A stretch of 45,958 bases of DNA from Parabacteroides sp. ZJ-118 (GTDB lineage: Bacteria > Bacteroidota > Bacteroidia > Bacteroidales > Tannerellaceae): NCBI RefSeq assembly GCF_011038785.1, contig NZ_JAAKDT010000026.1, forward strand, positions 1 through 45,958. Reading direction: 5' to 3'. A model generated the notes under the pieces. The model ran no database searches. It was not told where the DNA came from and saw only the letters and a program-made list of their open reading frames with translations. Of the stretch, positions 34,486-43,405 are shown in pieces. The stretch's first letter is position 1, and each line of letters opens with the position of its first letter. Made by a program: the position numbers and the translations under genes.

Positions 34486-34575
34486 TAATACTTCGTTAAG
34501 ATTTCATTCAATCCGTTGAAAACAAACAAGTTAATCAACAAAGTTTAGCATAATAAAATTGATCAAGTAGCTGAT
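34486..34575 (-). promoter_or_regulatory. Promoter/leader block upstream of the OmpA lipoprotein (copy B)
   Basis: The minus strand is about 84% identical by eye to 38-127 of the plus strand. The -7-like AAACTTTG is at 34546-34539. The block ends 32 bases before the ATG at 34453, the same distance as in copy A before cas1. The dyad CTTTGTTGA with TTAACGAAG is conserved. Confidence 0.55.
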
Positions 34576-34600
34576 TTGTTTTATATACGTATGACAAATA

Positions 34601-34924
34601 TCAATCAAACATGTTAATCGAATCGCAATATTCAAGTTCTCCTTGTACTATAAAAGTGATTTCCTCCTGTTCAAATTTACCTACTCCATCTTTTTGGGCG
34701 TTCTTAATCACGTAATTTACAACCTCTTCTTCATCGATCTCGATCTCATCGTCGCCATCATCATCCAGCATACCGTTAGATTCATAGAAGTCGTAAATCA
34801 AGTCTACGATATAGTTGATATCGTCATTACTGAACTTACCTTTCAATTCTTGGGGAAGATAATTCTGGATAAATTTTACGGAATCATCCTCATCGTAAAG
34901 TAACTCGTCATTGTTCGTGCTCAT
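34601..34924 (-). CDS. Small acidic protein of unknown function
   Basis: A 107-residue, strongly acidic protein (for example DDDGDDEIEIDEEEVVNY) with no signal peptide or membrane segment. It seems largely helical: SVKFIQNYLPQELKGKFSND, INYIVDLIYDFYESNG and VVNYVIKNAQKDGVGKFEQE. The frame is clean and begins with an ATG after an A/T-rich region. I recognise it only as a conserved Bacteroidales-type hypothetical. It lies between the OmpA lipoprotein and clpB on the same strand; a link to either is not shown. Confidence 0.72.
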   Translation of the reverse strand: MSTNNDELLYDEDDSVKFIQNYLPQELKGKFSNDDINYIVDLIYDFYESNGMLDDDGDDEIEIDEEEVVNYVIKNAQKDGVGKFEQEEITFIVQGELEYCDSINMFD

Positions 34925-35012
34925 GATTAATCTCGTTTAATTGATTTGAATAACGGCAAATGTACGGAAATATTTTTATATCCCAAAAACAAATCAATCT
35001 GATAGCACTCTC

Positions 35013-37601
35013 TCAATTCTTAAATTCCAAACCATCGTCTTTCCTATCGATCACGATCGGACGGTTACGGTCTACCGTTCCACCCAGCAAAGCCTTGGAC
35101 AGCTCGTTCAAAACGCATTTTTGAATGACACGTTTTACCGGACGGGCACCGAATTGAGGATCGAACCCCTTGTCGGCGATAAAGTCCACGGCCTCGTTCG
35201 TAAAGTCCAAGGCGACACCGTTCGTAACCAACATCTTCTTCACGCCGTTCAACTGCAAGGATACGATCTCACGGATCTCCTCCTCGTTTAGCGGAGTAAA
35301 CATGATGATATCGTCGATACGGTTCAAGAATTCCGGACGGATCGTCTTCTTCAACAATTCCAGCACTTGGATCCTCGTCCCGTCTACTACCTTGTCATGC
35401 GTGGCGGGAGTCATATTCTCGAAATTCTCACGGATCAAGGAAGAGCCTAAGTTACTTGTCATGATAATGATCGTGTTCTTGAAATTGACGACACGACCTT
35501 TGTTATCCGTCAACCGTCCATCATCCAAGACTTGCAACAAGATGTTGAATACATCCGGATGCGCCTTTTCGATCTCATCAAACAAAACAACCGAGTAAGG
35601 TTTCCGGCGAATCGCCTCAGTCAACTGTCCACCCTCATCGTAACCCACATATCCCGGAGGCGCACCGATCAAACGAGTCGCACTGAATTTCTCTTGGTAC
35701 TCACTCATATCGATACGAGTCATCATATTCTCGTCGTCGAACAGATACTCAGCCAACGCTTTAGCCAACTCTGTCTTACCCACACCGGTAGTACCGAGGA
35801 AGATAAAAGAGCCAATCGGTCGTTTTGGGTCTTGCAGGCCGGAACGACTACGGCGTACCGCATCGGCGATAGCGTTGATCGCCTCTTCCTGACCGATCAC
35901 ACGGGTATGAAGCTCGGACTCCAGACGTAATAACTTATCTTTCTCACTCTGCATCATCTTGCTGACCGGGATCCCAGTCCAACGGGATACCACGTCGGCG
36001 ATATCGTCGCTATCCACTTCCTCCTTGATCATAGCCGCAGCACCTTGCATCGTCTTCAGCTTAGCCTGTACCTCCCTGATCTCCTCTTCCTTTTGCTTGA
36101 TCTTACCGTAACGGATCTCGGCGACCTTGCCGTAATCACCCTCACGTTCCGCCTTATCAGCCTCAAACTTCAGGTTCTCAATATCGATCTTATTTTGCTG
36201 GATCTTATTGATCTGCTCCTTCTCGCTTTGCCACTGAGCCTTTTGCTTAGTCTCCTCCTCCTTCAAGTCGGCGATCTCCTTGTTGAGCTGCTCCAACTTC
36301 GATGTATCGTTCTCACGCTTGATCGCCTCACGCTCGATCTCCAACTGTTTGATACGACGAGAAACCTCATCCAACGACTCCGGTACGGAATCAATCTGCA
36401 AACGCAGACGGGCGGCGGCCTCATCCATCAAATCGATCGCCTTGTCCGGCAAGAAACGATCCGTGATATAACGGGTAGACAACTGTACGGCGGAGATAAT
36501 GGCGTCATCCTTGATACGCACCTTATGGTGATTCTCATATTTCTCCTTCAAACCACGAAGGATGGAGATCGTATCCAACTCGCTCGGCTCATCTACGATA
36601 ACGGTCTGGAACCGTCGCTCAAGAGCCTTGTCTTTCTCAAAATACTTCTGGTACTCATCCAACGTCGTGGCTCCGATCGAACGTAACTCACCGCGAGCCA
36701 AGGCCGGTTTCAAGATGTTAGCGGCATCCATAGCCCCCTCGCCTTTACCGGCTCCTACCAAGGTGTGGATTTCATCGATAAAAAGGATGATCTCGCCTTC
36801 AGATTTCGTAACCTCGTTCACCACCGCTTTCAAACGTTCCTCAAACTCACCCTTGTATTTAGCCCCAGCGATCAACGCACCCATATCCAAGGAGAAGATC
36901 TGTTTAGACTTCAGGTTCTCTGGAACATCACCCCGAACGATGCGATGAGCCAACCCCTCAGCGATAGCGGTCTTACCTACACCCGGCTCACCGATCAAGA
37001 TCGGATTGTTCTTCGTACGGCGACTCAAGATTTGCAAGACACGGCGGATCTCTTCGTCACGTCCGATCACGGGATCCAGTTTACCACTACGGGCACGCTC
37101 GTTCAAATTGATGGCATATTTTCCTAAGGCATCGTAGGTCTCCTCAGCAGATTGGCTTGTTACCCTATTCCCTTTACGCAATTCCTCGATCGCTTGACGT
37201 AACTCTTTTTCTGTCACGCCGGCATCTTTCAATATCTGTGAAGCGGTGCTCTTTTCCGTGAACAACGCCAAGAGGATCGGCTCCAACGATACATATTGAT
37301 CCCCCATTTTAGAGGAATAATCGATCGCCTTCTGTAAGACTGCGTTCGACTCGCTAGAGAGATACGGTTCGCCTCCCGAAACCTTGGGATAAGATTCGAT
37401 TTGGCGATCCAGTACCATATTCAGGTTTTGAGCGTTTACCCCTAATTTCTGAAAGATAAAATTAGTAACACTTTCACCCGTCATAATGACAGCCATCAAC
37501 AAGTGAACAGGTTCAATAACCTGTTGGTTGTTTTTGGAAACCAACTGTATAGCTTGTTGAACAGCTTCCTGCGCTTTGATTGTAAAATTGTTTATATTCA
37601 T
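35013..37601 (-). CDS. clpB: ATP-dependent disaggregase ClpB
   Basis: ClpB is the hexameric chaperone that extracts proteins from aggregates together with DnaK. The 862-residue product has the N-terminal Clp_N domain (1-150), first AAA domain with Walker A GEPGVGKT at 204-211 and Walker [16 protein letters not shown], the coiled-coil middle domain (about 400-525, rich in [11 protein letters not shown] and similar), and the second AAA domain with [16 protein letters not shown] and [17 protein letters not shown] chose the ATG at 37601 because [13 protein letters not shown] is the family start and GGAG lies 8 bases upstream; the frame extends 11 codons further. Confidence 0.97.
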   Translation of the reverse strand: MNINNFTIKAQEAVQQAIQLVSKNNQQVIEPVHLLMAVIMTGESVTNFIFQKLGVNAQNLNMVLDRQIESYPKVSGGEPYLSSESNAVLQKAIDYSSKMGDQYVSLEPILLALFTEKSTASQILKDAGVTEKELRQAIEELRKGNRVTSQSAEETYDALGKYAINLNERARSGKLDPVIGRDEEIRRVLQILSRRTKNNPILIGEPGVGKTAIAEGLAHRIVRGDVPENLKSKQIFSLDMGALIAGAKYKGEFEERLKAVVNEVTKSEGEIILFIDEIHTLVGAGKGEGAMDAANILKPALARGELRSIGATTLDEYQKYFEKDKALERRFQTVIVDEPSELDTISILRGLKEKYENHHKVRIKDDAIISAVQLSTRYITDRFLPDKAIDLMDEAAARLRLQIDSVPESLDEVSRRIKQLEIEREAIKRENDTSKLEQLNKEIADLKEEETKQKAQWQSEKEQINKIQQNKIDIENLKFEADKAEREGDYGKVAEIRYGKIKQKEEEIREVQAKLKTMQGAAAMIKEEVDSDDIADVVSRWTGIPVSKMMQSEKDKLLRLESELHTRVIGQEEAINAIADAVRRSRSGLQDPKRPIGSFIFLGTTGVGKTELAKALAEYLFDDENMMTRIDMSEYQEKFSATRLIGAPPGYVGYDEGGQLTEAIRRKPYSVVLFDEIEKAHPDVFNILLQVLDDGRLTDNKGRVVNFKNTIIIMTSNLGSSLIRENFENMTPATHDKVVDGTRIQVLELLKKTIRPEFLNRIDDIIMFTPLNEEEIREIVSLQLNGVKKMLVTNGVALDFTNEAVDFIADKGFDPQFGARPVKRVIQKCVLNELSKALLGGTVDRNRPIVIDRKDDGLEFKN

Positions 37602-38392
37602 ATATTTAAACTCCTTTCTTATATTCTTTTCCAATTTGTTCTATACCTGTATCCCCACAAAAGAAATACCAAAATAAAATTATGACATTTTGTCTTAATA
37701 ATAAAAATAGACTAGAGAACTCCCCGTCAAACCGTCCATTTTGAATGTCATTAGGGCATATGTCCCTGCAAGCGATACTCGCCTATACCCATGTCGTATT
37801 CAACATTCCCTTTCACCGTATGGATGTCCTTTTCCGAGGTCTGAAAGGAGGGAATGCCCGTGTACGTTCATTTGTAAACACTTATATACCAGCACTTTCA
37901 GGCATTCATGAAAGGATGAATGTAAAATCCGGCAAGCACATCCATAGCATGATTTTCATATGAAGGTATGAACGGTAAAGCATGAAAGGGCGGTAGTTTC
38001 ACCCATGCAGTTTGGCCTCCGGGAATGCCACACCTTAGCCCTCTCCAAGTGTGGCATTTTACCCCGCGAAGTATGGTGTTTCACCCTGCGAAGTATGGCA
38101 TTTCACCTCTCCAAGTGTGGCATTGGAATCGGTTTCTCCGGCACATCTGCGCCCTTACATTTGGCTCTGCCCGGGTGCAGTGTTCCGAGACCTTGACCCC
38201 GGGAGCAGCAGGTACGACAACCGGGCGTATGCGGAAGATTAGAATCAAGGTGCTATTGGGGGTTAGTCCATGCCACGGACTTTTGCAAATGTTCCCAGGT
38301 GGCTTATCCAATAAAATCAGATGACCTACGTTTTATAAGAGTAATTCGTAAAAATCATACAAAGGGTTATCCTTCTTTAATTTACCGGTGAT
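37602..38392. other. Gene-free region upstream of clpB with tandem repeats
   Basis: This divergent 791-bp region must hold promoters of clpB and of the propeller lipoprotein. It contains a string of 22-bp-period repeats (37960-38128) and short inverted repeats (CATTCAT with ATGAATG near 37903-37922). I find no coding frame with family resemblance and no clear TAnnTTTG box. Confidence 0.6.
37960..38128. repeat. Imperfect tandem repeats, 22-bp period
   Basis: Four units at 38041, 38063, 38085 and 38107 share the core AAGTRTGGYRTT; units 1 and 4 share CTCTCCAAGTGTGGCATT, units 2 and 3 share GCGAAGTATGG. Two earlier units at 37960 and 37982 begin ATGAAGG or ATGAAAG. The exact 22-bp register is kept. 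Confidence 0.75.
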
Positions 38393-39487
38393 ATGAAAAG
38401 AGCCTTTACCTATTTATTACTACTTGTTCTATTGGTTTGCGGAAAGCAAGCCTATAACCTGTTAATCACGAATGAACCGATCCGGAGCAACCTTACCGGA
38501 GCCTTGTCTGACATCGCGGATGAGGTAGTCGCCATTCCATTACAGGACTCAGGGACGCATTCGATCAAGGAAGCCAAGTATATCCGTCAAGAGGGAGACA
38601 ACCTATTCCTTATCAGCAATGAGACGCTTTACCGTTTCAATCGCAAGGGGGAATTTATCTGTCGCATTACCCATCCGGATGACATACGGGTAGCGGGATA
38701 TGTAGTGAACCCGACCAACCAGCAGCTGATCGTACTTGGAAACACGGACGATATTTTCTATTACTCGTTCAATGGCGATCTTCTTATCCGCAAAAAACTA
38801 AAATTCGACCTTCCTGAAAACAGACATATGTTATCCATATCCATGCATAATAACCGGATACTTACCACCGAGGAATATGTTCATGGAGATACGGCAAGGC
38901 AGACTGCCACGATTGAGAGGCAAATCGTTGAATACGATTCCTCTTTCCATAAATTGCAATCTCACACGATCCGTCCGGTCGATCTGGAACGTTCCGCATG
39001 CCCGATCAGTTATCTCGCCCCGGAAGTAGCGGTGGAGCCCGGAAGTGGAACGGTTTATGCCTATGCCCCCTCCTACCAACCCGAGAACTTATTACGGGAC
39101 ACTTTATATATTAAGCAAAAGCGACAAAGCCTAGCCTTGAAGAACTTTGCCGGGAATAATACGCTCCCCTTGCTTCCAATCCGCATGGGTAGCCGTTTCT
39201 GGGTATCTACATACTATAACGCAGAGGATGAGTCCAAAAATTACACCTTCTGTTATGATACGGAGAAAGAACGGTGCTGGCAGGTAAAGGAAGGATTAAA
39301 AGATAACTTCTACCAAACCGGCAACATCCGGCGAATGGAGCCAATCGACCCTTATTGCCACGCCTATTGCTTCAGCAAATCCGGAGAGGAACTGCGAAAG
39401 GCCTTCCCCTCGGAGGCCCAAGGGGAAGGAGTAGTATTATTTATCGTGAAGTTGAAGGGATATCTTCCACAATATATTGCCCGCTAA
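38393..39487 (+). CDS. 6-bladed beta-propeller lipoprotein
   Basis: A 364-residue predicted lipoprotein (MKRAFTYLLLLVLLVCGK, acylated Cys in LLVCG). The mature part has repeated propeller strands: YIRQEGDNLFLISNETLYRF, FNRKGEFICRITHP, TDDIFYYSFNGDLLIRKKLK. This resembles the Bacteroidota 6-bladed beta-propeller family (DUF5128/BF-type) often present in surface or signalling contexts. There is no catalytic motif. It is monocistronic and convergent with dnaB, with a hairpin between them. Its ligand is unknown. Confidence 0.8.
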   Translation: MKRAFTYLLLLVLLVCGKQAYNLLITNEPIRSNLTGALSDIADEVVAIPLQDSGTHSIKEAKYIRQEGDNLFLISNETLYRFNRKGEFICRITHPDDIRVAGYVVNPTNQQLIVLGNTDDIFYYSFNGDLLIRKKLKFDLPENRHMLSISMHNNRILTTEEYVHGDTARQTATIERQIVEYDSSFHKLQSHTIRPVDLERSACPISYLAPEVAVEPGSGTVYAYAPSYQPENLLRDTLYIKQKRQSLALKNFAGNNTLPLLPIRMGSRFWVSTYYNAEDESKNYTFCYDTEKERCWQVKEGLKDNFYQTGNIRRMEPIDPYCHAYCFSKSGEELRKAFPSEAQGEGVVLFIVKLKGYLPQYIAR

Positions 39488-39517
39488 ACGTATGAAGCCG
39501 TTTTACATCCGTTCGGA

Positions 39518-39544
39518 ATCCCCGCGCCCCACGGGCGCAGGGAT
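39518..39544. terminator. Bidirectional hairpin between propeller gene and dnaB
   Basis: ATCCCCGCGCCC at 39518-39529 pairs with GGGCGCAGGGAT at 39533-39544 with one mismatch and a 3-base loop. It lies between two convergent genes. Confidence 0.65.
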
Positions 39545-39569
39545 GATTCTTTCCCAGGCGACACGGCTA

Positions 39570-41114
39570 TCAGAAGGGAACCTCGTTACCGCTACCTTGA
39601 CTCAGGAAGTCGGCTCCTGCCGGCGGGATCGGGGGGGGCATCGGGTCTCCACCGTTCATGGTCGAGGAGAATTCCTTCACCGCTATGTCTTCCTCTACGT
39701 TCATAAACTTAGCAAACTCGCTCTTAAATCGCAGCCGGACATCCCCCACGGCACCGTTACGATGCTTGGCGATAATGATCTCGGCCAGGCCGATCAGGGA
39801 ATTACCCCGCTCGTCTTCCGTAATCTTGTAATATTCGGGACGGTGAATGAAGCATACCATATCGGCATCCTGCTCGATAGCCCCGGACTCGCGCAAGTCG
39901 GCCAGCTGCGGACGCTTACCTTCCACGCCTTGACGGGCTTCCACACCGCGGTTCAGCTGCGACAAGGCGATGATCGGGATATTCAATTCCTTCGCTAGTC
40001 CCTTCAACGAACGGGAGATCGTACTCACCTCCTGCTCCCTGCTTCCAAAGCTCATACCGCTGGCATTCATCAACTGGAGGTAGTCGATAATGATACATTT
40101 AATGCCATGCTCGCGCACCAGACGACGGGCTTTTGTCCGCAGCTCGAAGACGGACAGGCTCGGAGTATCGTCCACGAAGATCGGGGCGTGGTAAAGATCC
40201 TTGAGCTTAAAGTCCAGCTGCTCCCACTCGTAGCTCTCCAAGCGTCCGCTCTTGATCTTCTCGCCCGGTATCTCGCAGACATTCACGATCAGACGGTTTA
40301 CCAACTGCACGTTACTCATCTCCAGAGAGAACAGAGCGACAGGCGTATTGAAATTCACCGCCATATTCTTCGCCATGGAGAGGACGAAGGCCGTCTTTCC
40401 CATGGCCGGACGGGCGGCGATAATGATAAGGTCGGAATTCTGCCAACCGGAAGTCAACTTATCCAACCCCTCGAAGCCCGTGCGCAATCCACTCAATCCC
40501 TCCTTCCGGAGGGCCGCCTTTTGCAACATATCCACGGCCTCCCTGATGACCGGATCGATCTGGGTGACATCCTTCTTCATGTTACGCTGCGAGATCTCAA
40601 ACAACTTACCCTCCGCCTCTTGCATCAAGTCTTCCACATCGAGCGTCTCATCGAACGCTTTTCCCTGGATCATCGCCGTGAAAGAGATCAACTCCCTCGC
40701 TAGATATTTCTGGGCGATGATGCGGGCATGATACTCGATATGGGCGCTGCTGGCCACCTTTCCGGTAAGTTGAGAGATGTAGAACGGTCCTCCTACCTCA
40801 TCCAGCTCTCCTCGCTTCCTCAACTGTTCCGTTACGGTAAGCATATCCACGGGGCGCTGGCTCAACGCCAAGTCTACGATAGCGGCATAGATCTTCTCGT
40901 GCGCTTTCTCATAGAAACATTCCGGCTTCAAGATCTCGCTGACGATCGAGTACGCATCTTTCTCCAGCATCAACGCACCCAACACGGCCTCCTCCAGCTC
41001 ACGGGCCTGCGGTTGAAGACGCCCCATGTCAGGGAGCATCTCCGCGGGCTTTCGCCTTCCTCTTCCTGTATTTCTTGTTCCTTCTGCCATCATTCTTTCC
41101 ATTTGAGGAGTCAA
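39570..41114 (-). CDS. dnaB: Replicative DNA helicase DnaB
   Basis: DnaB is the hexameric 5'-3' helicase of the replication fork. The 514-residue product has the N-terminal primase-binding domain (about 35-140, RELEEAVLGALMLEKDAYS) and the RecA-like C-terminal domain with Walker A ARPAMGKTAFVLSMAKNM, Walker B IIIDYLQLMNA, and SQLNRGVEARQ plus RESGAIEQDADMV. The C-terminal Pro/Gly tail is usual. The ATG at 41114 lies 2 bases after the GH92 stop; internal ATGs at 41102 and 41090 would also keep all domains. The location behind two glycosidase genes suggests read-through transcription. Confidence 0.96.
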   Translation of the reverse strand: MTPQMERMMAEGTRNTGRGRRKPAEMLPDMGRLQPQARELEEAVLGALMLEKDAYSIVSEILKPECFYEKAHEKIYAAIVDLALSQRPVDMLTVTEQLRKRGELDEVGGPFYISQLTGKVASSAHIEYHARIIAQKYLARELISFTAMIQGKAFDETLDVEDLMQEAEGKLFEISQRNMKKDVTQIDPVIREAVDMLQKAALRKEGLSGLRTGFEGLDKLTSGWQNSDLIIIAARPAMGKTAFVLSMAKNMAVNFNTPVALFSLEMSNVQLVNRLIVNVCEIPGEKIKSGRLESYEWEQLDFKLKDLYHAPIFVDDTPSLSVFELRTKARRLVREHGIKCIIIDYLQLMNASGMSFGSREQEVSTISRSLKGLAKELNIPIIALSQLNRGVEARQGVEGKRPQLADLRESGAIEQDADMVCFIHRPEYYKITEDERGNSLIGLAEIIIAKHRNGAVGDVRLRFKSEFAKFMNVEEDIAVKEFSSTMNGGDPMPPPIPPAGADFLSQGSGNEVPF

Positions 41115-41116
41115 AC

Positions 41117-43366
41117 TTACTTATGCGTATCCTCGAGGATATAGCGTAAGGTTCCGGCATTCACCAATTCCGCGTGCGAAAGGGTGCGGCCCTTCAGCTT
41201 CTTATCGCCGGCGAAAACGTCCTTGATGTAGATCGCTCCCGGATTGCTATGCTCAGACTCGATTACCAATTCGCCTTTAGGGTAGAATTTCTTGTCGAGC
41301 CGGATCGTAACTTTATCGAAAGTCGGAGAGGTCAACACATAGCTCGCATCGCCCGGACAAACCGGATAGAAGCCCATCATGGAGAAAATAGCCCAAGCGG
41401 ACATCGTGCCTGTATCCTCGTTACCCGGTACGCCGTTCGGTGCGTTATGATAGCAATCATTCAACAACTGGCGGACCAGTTTCTGAGTACGCCAATCCTC
41501 TCCCTTGAAATAACTAAACAGGTATGGATAAGCGATATCCGGTTCGTTGGCGGGATCATAATTGCCGTCGTCGAATACCTTCTGCAGATTATCGACGAAC
41601 TTTTTATCACCTCCCATCAATCGGGCCAGTCCCTTGATATCGTGAGGAACATAAAACGTATAATTCCATGCGTTTCCTTCATGGAAACCGGGACTAGGCT
41701 CGAAGTTCTCGCCCTGTTTCGGATCGAACGGAGCGTAGAAGGAGCCGTCCGGCAAGATCGGACGCAGCGTCCCGAACTCCTTGCTATAGTACTTTTTATA
41801 GCCTAAAGAACGGTCGCGGAACAGCTGGGCATCCTCTTTCTTACCCAAGGCCTGGGCGAAATTGGCCAAGTTCCAGTCGGCGATATAATATTCCAGTGCG
41901 TGAGATACGGAGTTATCGTATTGCTCGCGCAAAGGGACATAGCCCTTACTGAAATAATCGTTCGCGTCCGGACGAAGCAGATTGAACTCTCCCGGAGTAG
42001 TAGCGCCTTTACGCATCGCCTCATATGCGGTTTGCTCGTCAAAGCCGCGCAAGCCGCGCATCCATGCGTCTACGATATATGGGATCGATGGATCGCCCTC
42101 CATCGTAAAGGTCTCGCGTCCGTAAAGCTCCCATTTCGGCAACCAACCGTTTTCCCGATACATATCCAACATCGTGCGGATAATATCCAGCTGACGCTCC
42201 GGATAAAGCAAGGTCATCAGGGTACTTACATTACGGTAGGTATCCCACAAGGAGAAGACCGTATAACGGTTGTACGCGGGATCGATTTTCCCCACCTCCA
42301 AGTTCTCCATCTTCGGATACTCCCCGTTCCAGTCTTGCAAGATATTCGGATGGATCAACAGGTGATAAAGACCGGTATAGAAGATCTTCTTCTCATCGTT
42401 TGTCCCCCCCTCCACTTGTACGAGCGACAAGTCATTGTTCCACATCGCACGAGCCGACGCTTGTGCCTGATCAAACGGGAAACCACTCATCTCCTGCTCC
42501 ATGTTCTCCCGGGCATTCTCGACGCTTACGTAAGAGATACCCATCTTCACGGAGATCTGCTCGCCCTCGTCTGTATCATAGTCGAACCATACGCCGATAT
42601 CGTCTCCACTCATCTCGCGGGTATAGCCGGTATATAATTTATACTTGCCGGAGTAAATATCCCATTCGGCCTCCACTCCCTTCATCTCGCGTTGTTTCTT
42701 CCAGTAACCCATCTTCTTCGGGGTCTTACTTACCCGCATCACGAAGTAAACCGGGAATACGGCCTGCGGATTATAGCAGAAGGTACCCATCAACTTGCTG
42801 CCCTCGATCTCCGTATCATTCACGATACGAACCGTAGCACCAGTCTCGTTCGTCAAGCCCTCGCCCAGGTTCAAGAGGATGTGGCTCTCCCCTTTCGGGA
42901 AAGTGAAACGGCTCAAGCCCGTGCGCATGCTGGCTGTAGCCTCCGCCTTGATATTATACTTGGTTAGGGTATTGCTATAGTAACCGGGGTGAGCCACCTC
43001 GTCCTTGTACTCACTGCCGTAAGCCTTACAGTCCACATTCAACGCACCCGTTGTCGGCATCAATAGCAAACCTCCCAACTCAGGGCATCCCACGCCGCTC
43101 AGGCTGCCGTGGGCGAATCCCGTAAAGAATTTATTGTCTGCCGAGTAAGGAGTAGACCACCATTGGCTATCCTTGTCAAAACGGTTCTTCTCCGACCCCA
43201 TGACGTTGAAAGGAACCACGCTCATCATACCTTGCGGACAGATCGCGCCGGGATTCGTCGTGCCGTAATTACTCGTACCGATGAAGGGGTTCACATAATC
43301 TACCGGTTGCTGTGCCGTAGCAAACAGGCTGCCACACAACAGGAAGGTCATTAGCTGTTTCTTCAT
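41117..43366 (-). CDS. GH92 alpha-mannosidase, exported
   Basis: Family 92 enzymes are calcium-dependent exo-alpha-mannosidases, often alpha-1,2, acting on N-glycans and yeast mannan. The 749-residue protein begins with signal MKKQLMTFLLCGSLFATAQ, then the typical VDYVNPFIGTSNYGTTNPG. Later segments are HLLIHPNILQDWNGEYP, FSLWDTYRNVSTLMTLLYPE and VPGNEDTGTMSAWAIFSMMGFYPV, the last holding catalytic acidic residues. It lies 39 bases after the GH20 gene; the pair would trim mannose and N-acetylglucosamine from host glycans. Confidence 0.95.
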   Translation of the reverse strand: MKKQLMTFLLCGSLFATAQQPVDYVNPFIGTSNYGTTNPGAICPQGMMSVVPFNVMGSEKNRFDKDSQWWSTPYSADNKFFTGFAHGSLSGVGCPELGGLLLMPTTGALNVDCKAYGSEYKDEVAHPGYYSNTLTKYNIKAEATASMRTGLSRFTFPKGESHILLNLGEGLTNETGATVRIVNDTEIEGSKLMGTFCYNPQAVFPVYFVMRVSKTPKKMGYWKKQREMKGVEAEWDIYSGKYKLYTGYTREMSGDDIGVWFDYDTDEGEQISVKMGISYVSVENARENMEQEMSGFPFDQAQASARAMWNNDLSLVQVEGGTNDEKKIFYTGLYHLLIHPNILQDWNGEYPKMENLEVGKIDPAYNRYTVFSLWDTYRNVSTLMTLLYPERQLDIIRTMLDMYRENGWLPKWELYGRETFTMEGDPSIPYIVDAWMRGLRGFDEQTAYEAMRKGATTPGEFNLLRPDANDYFSKGYVPLREQYDNSVSHALEYYIADWNLANFAQALGKKEDAQLFRDRSLGYKKYYSKEFGTLRPILPDGSFYAPFDPKQGENFEPSPGFHEGNAWNYTFYVPHDIKGLARLMGGDKKFVDNLQKVFDDGNYDPANEPDIAYPYLFSYFKGEDWRTQKLVRQLLNDCYHNAPNGVPGNEDTGTMSAWAIFSMMGFYPVCPGDASYVLTSPTFDKVTIRLDKKFYPKGELVIESEHSNPGAIYIKDVFAGDKKLKGRTLSHAELVNAGTLRYILEDTHK

Positions 43367-43405
43367 TTGATAAATCTATTTTAGTTGATAATTAATGATT
43401 CATAC

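Noticed and set aside
36045-36686. 213-codon Leu-rich plus-strand frame looking like a membrane protein
   Set aside because: It is the antisense of the Lys/Glu-rich coiled-coil domain of clpB, which gives Leu/Phe/Ile runs when read backwards.
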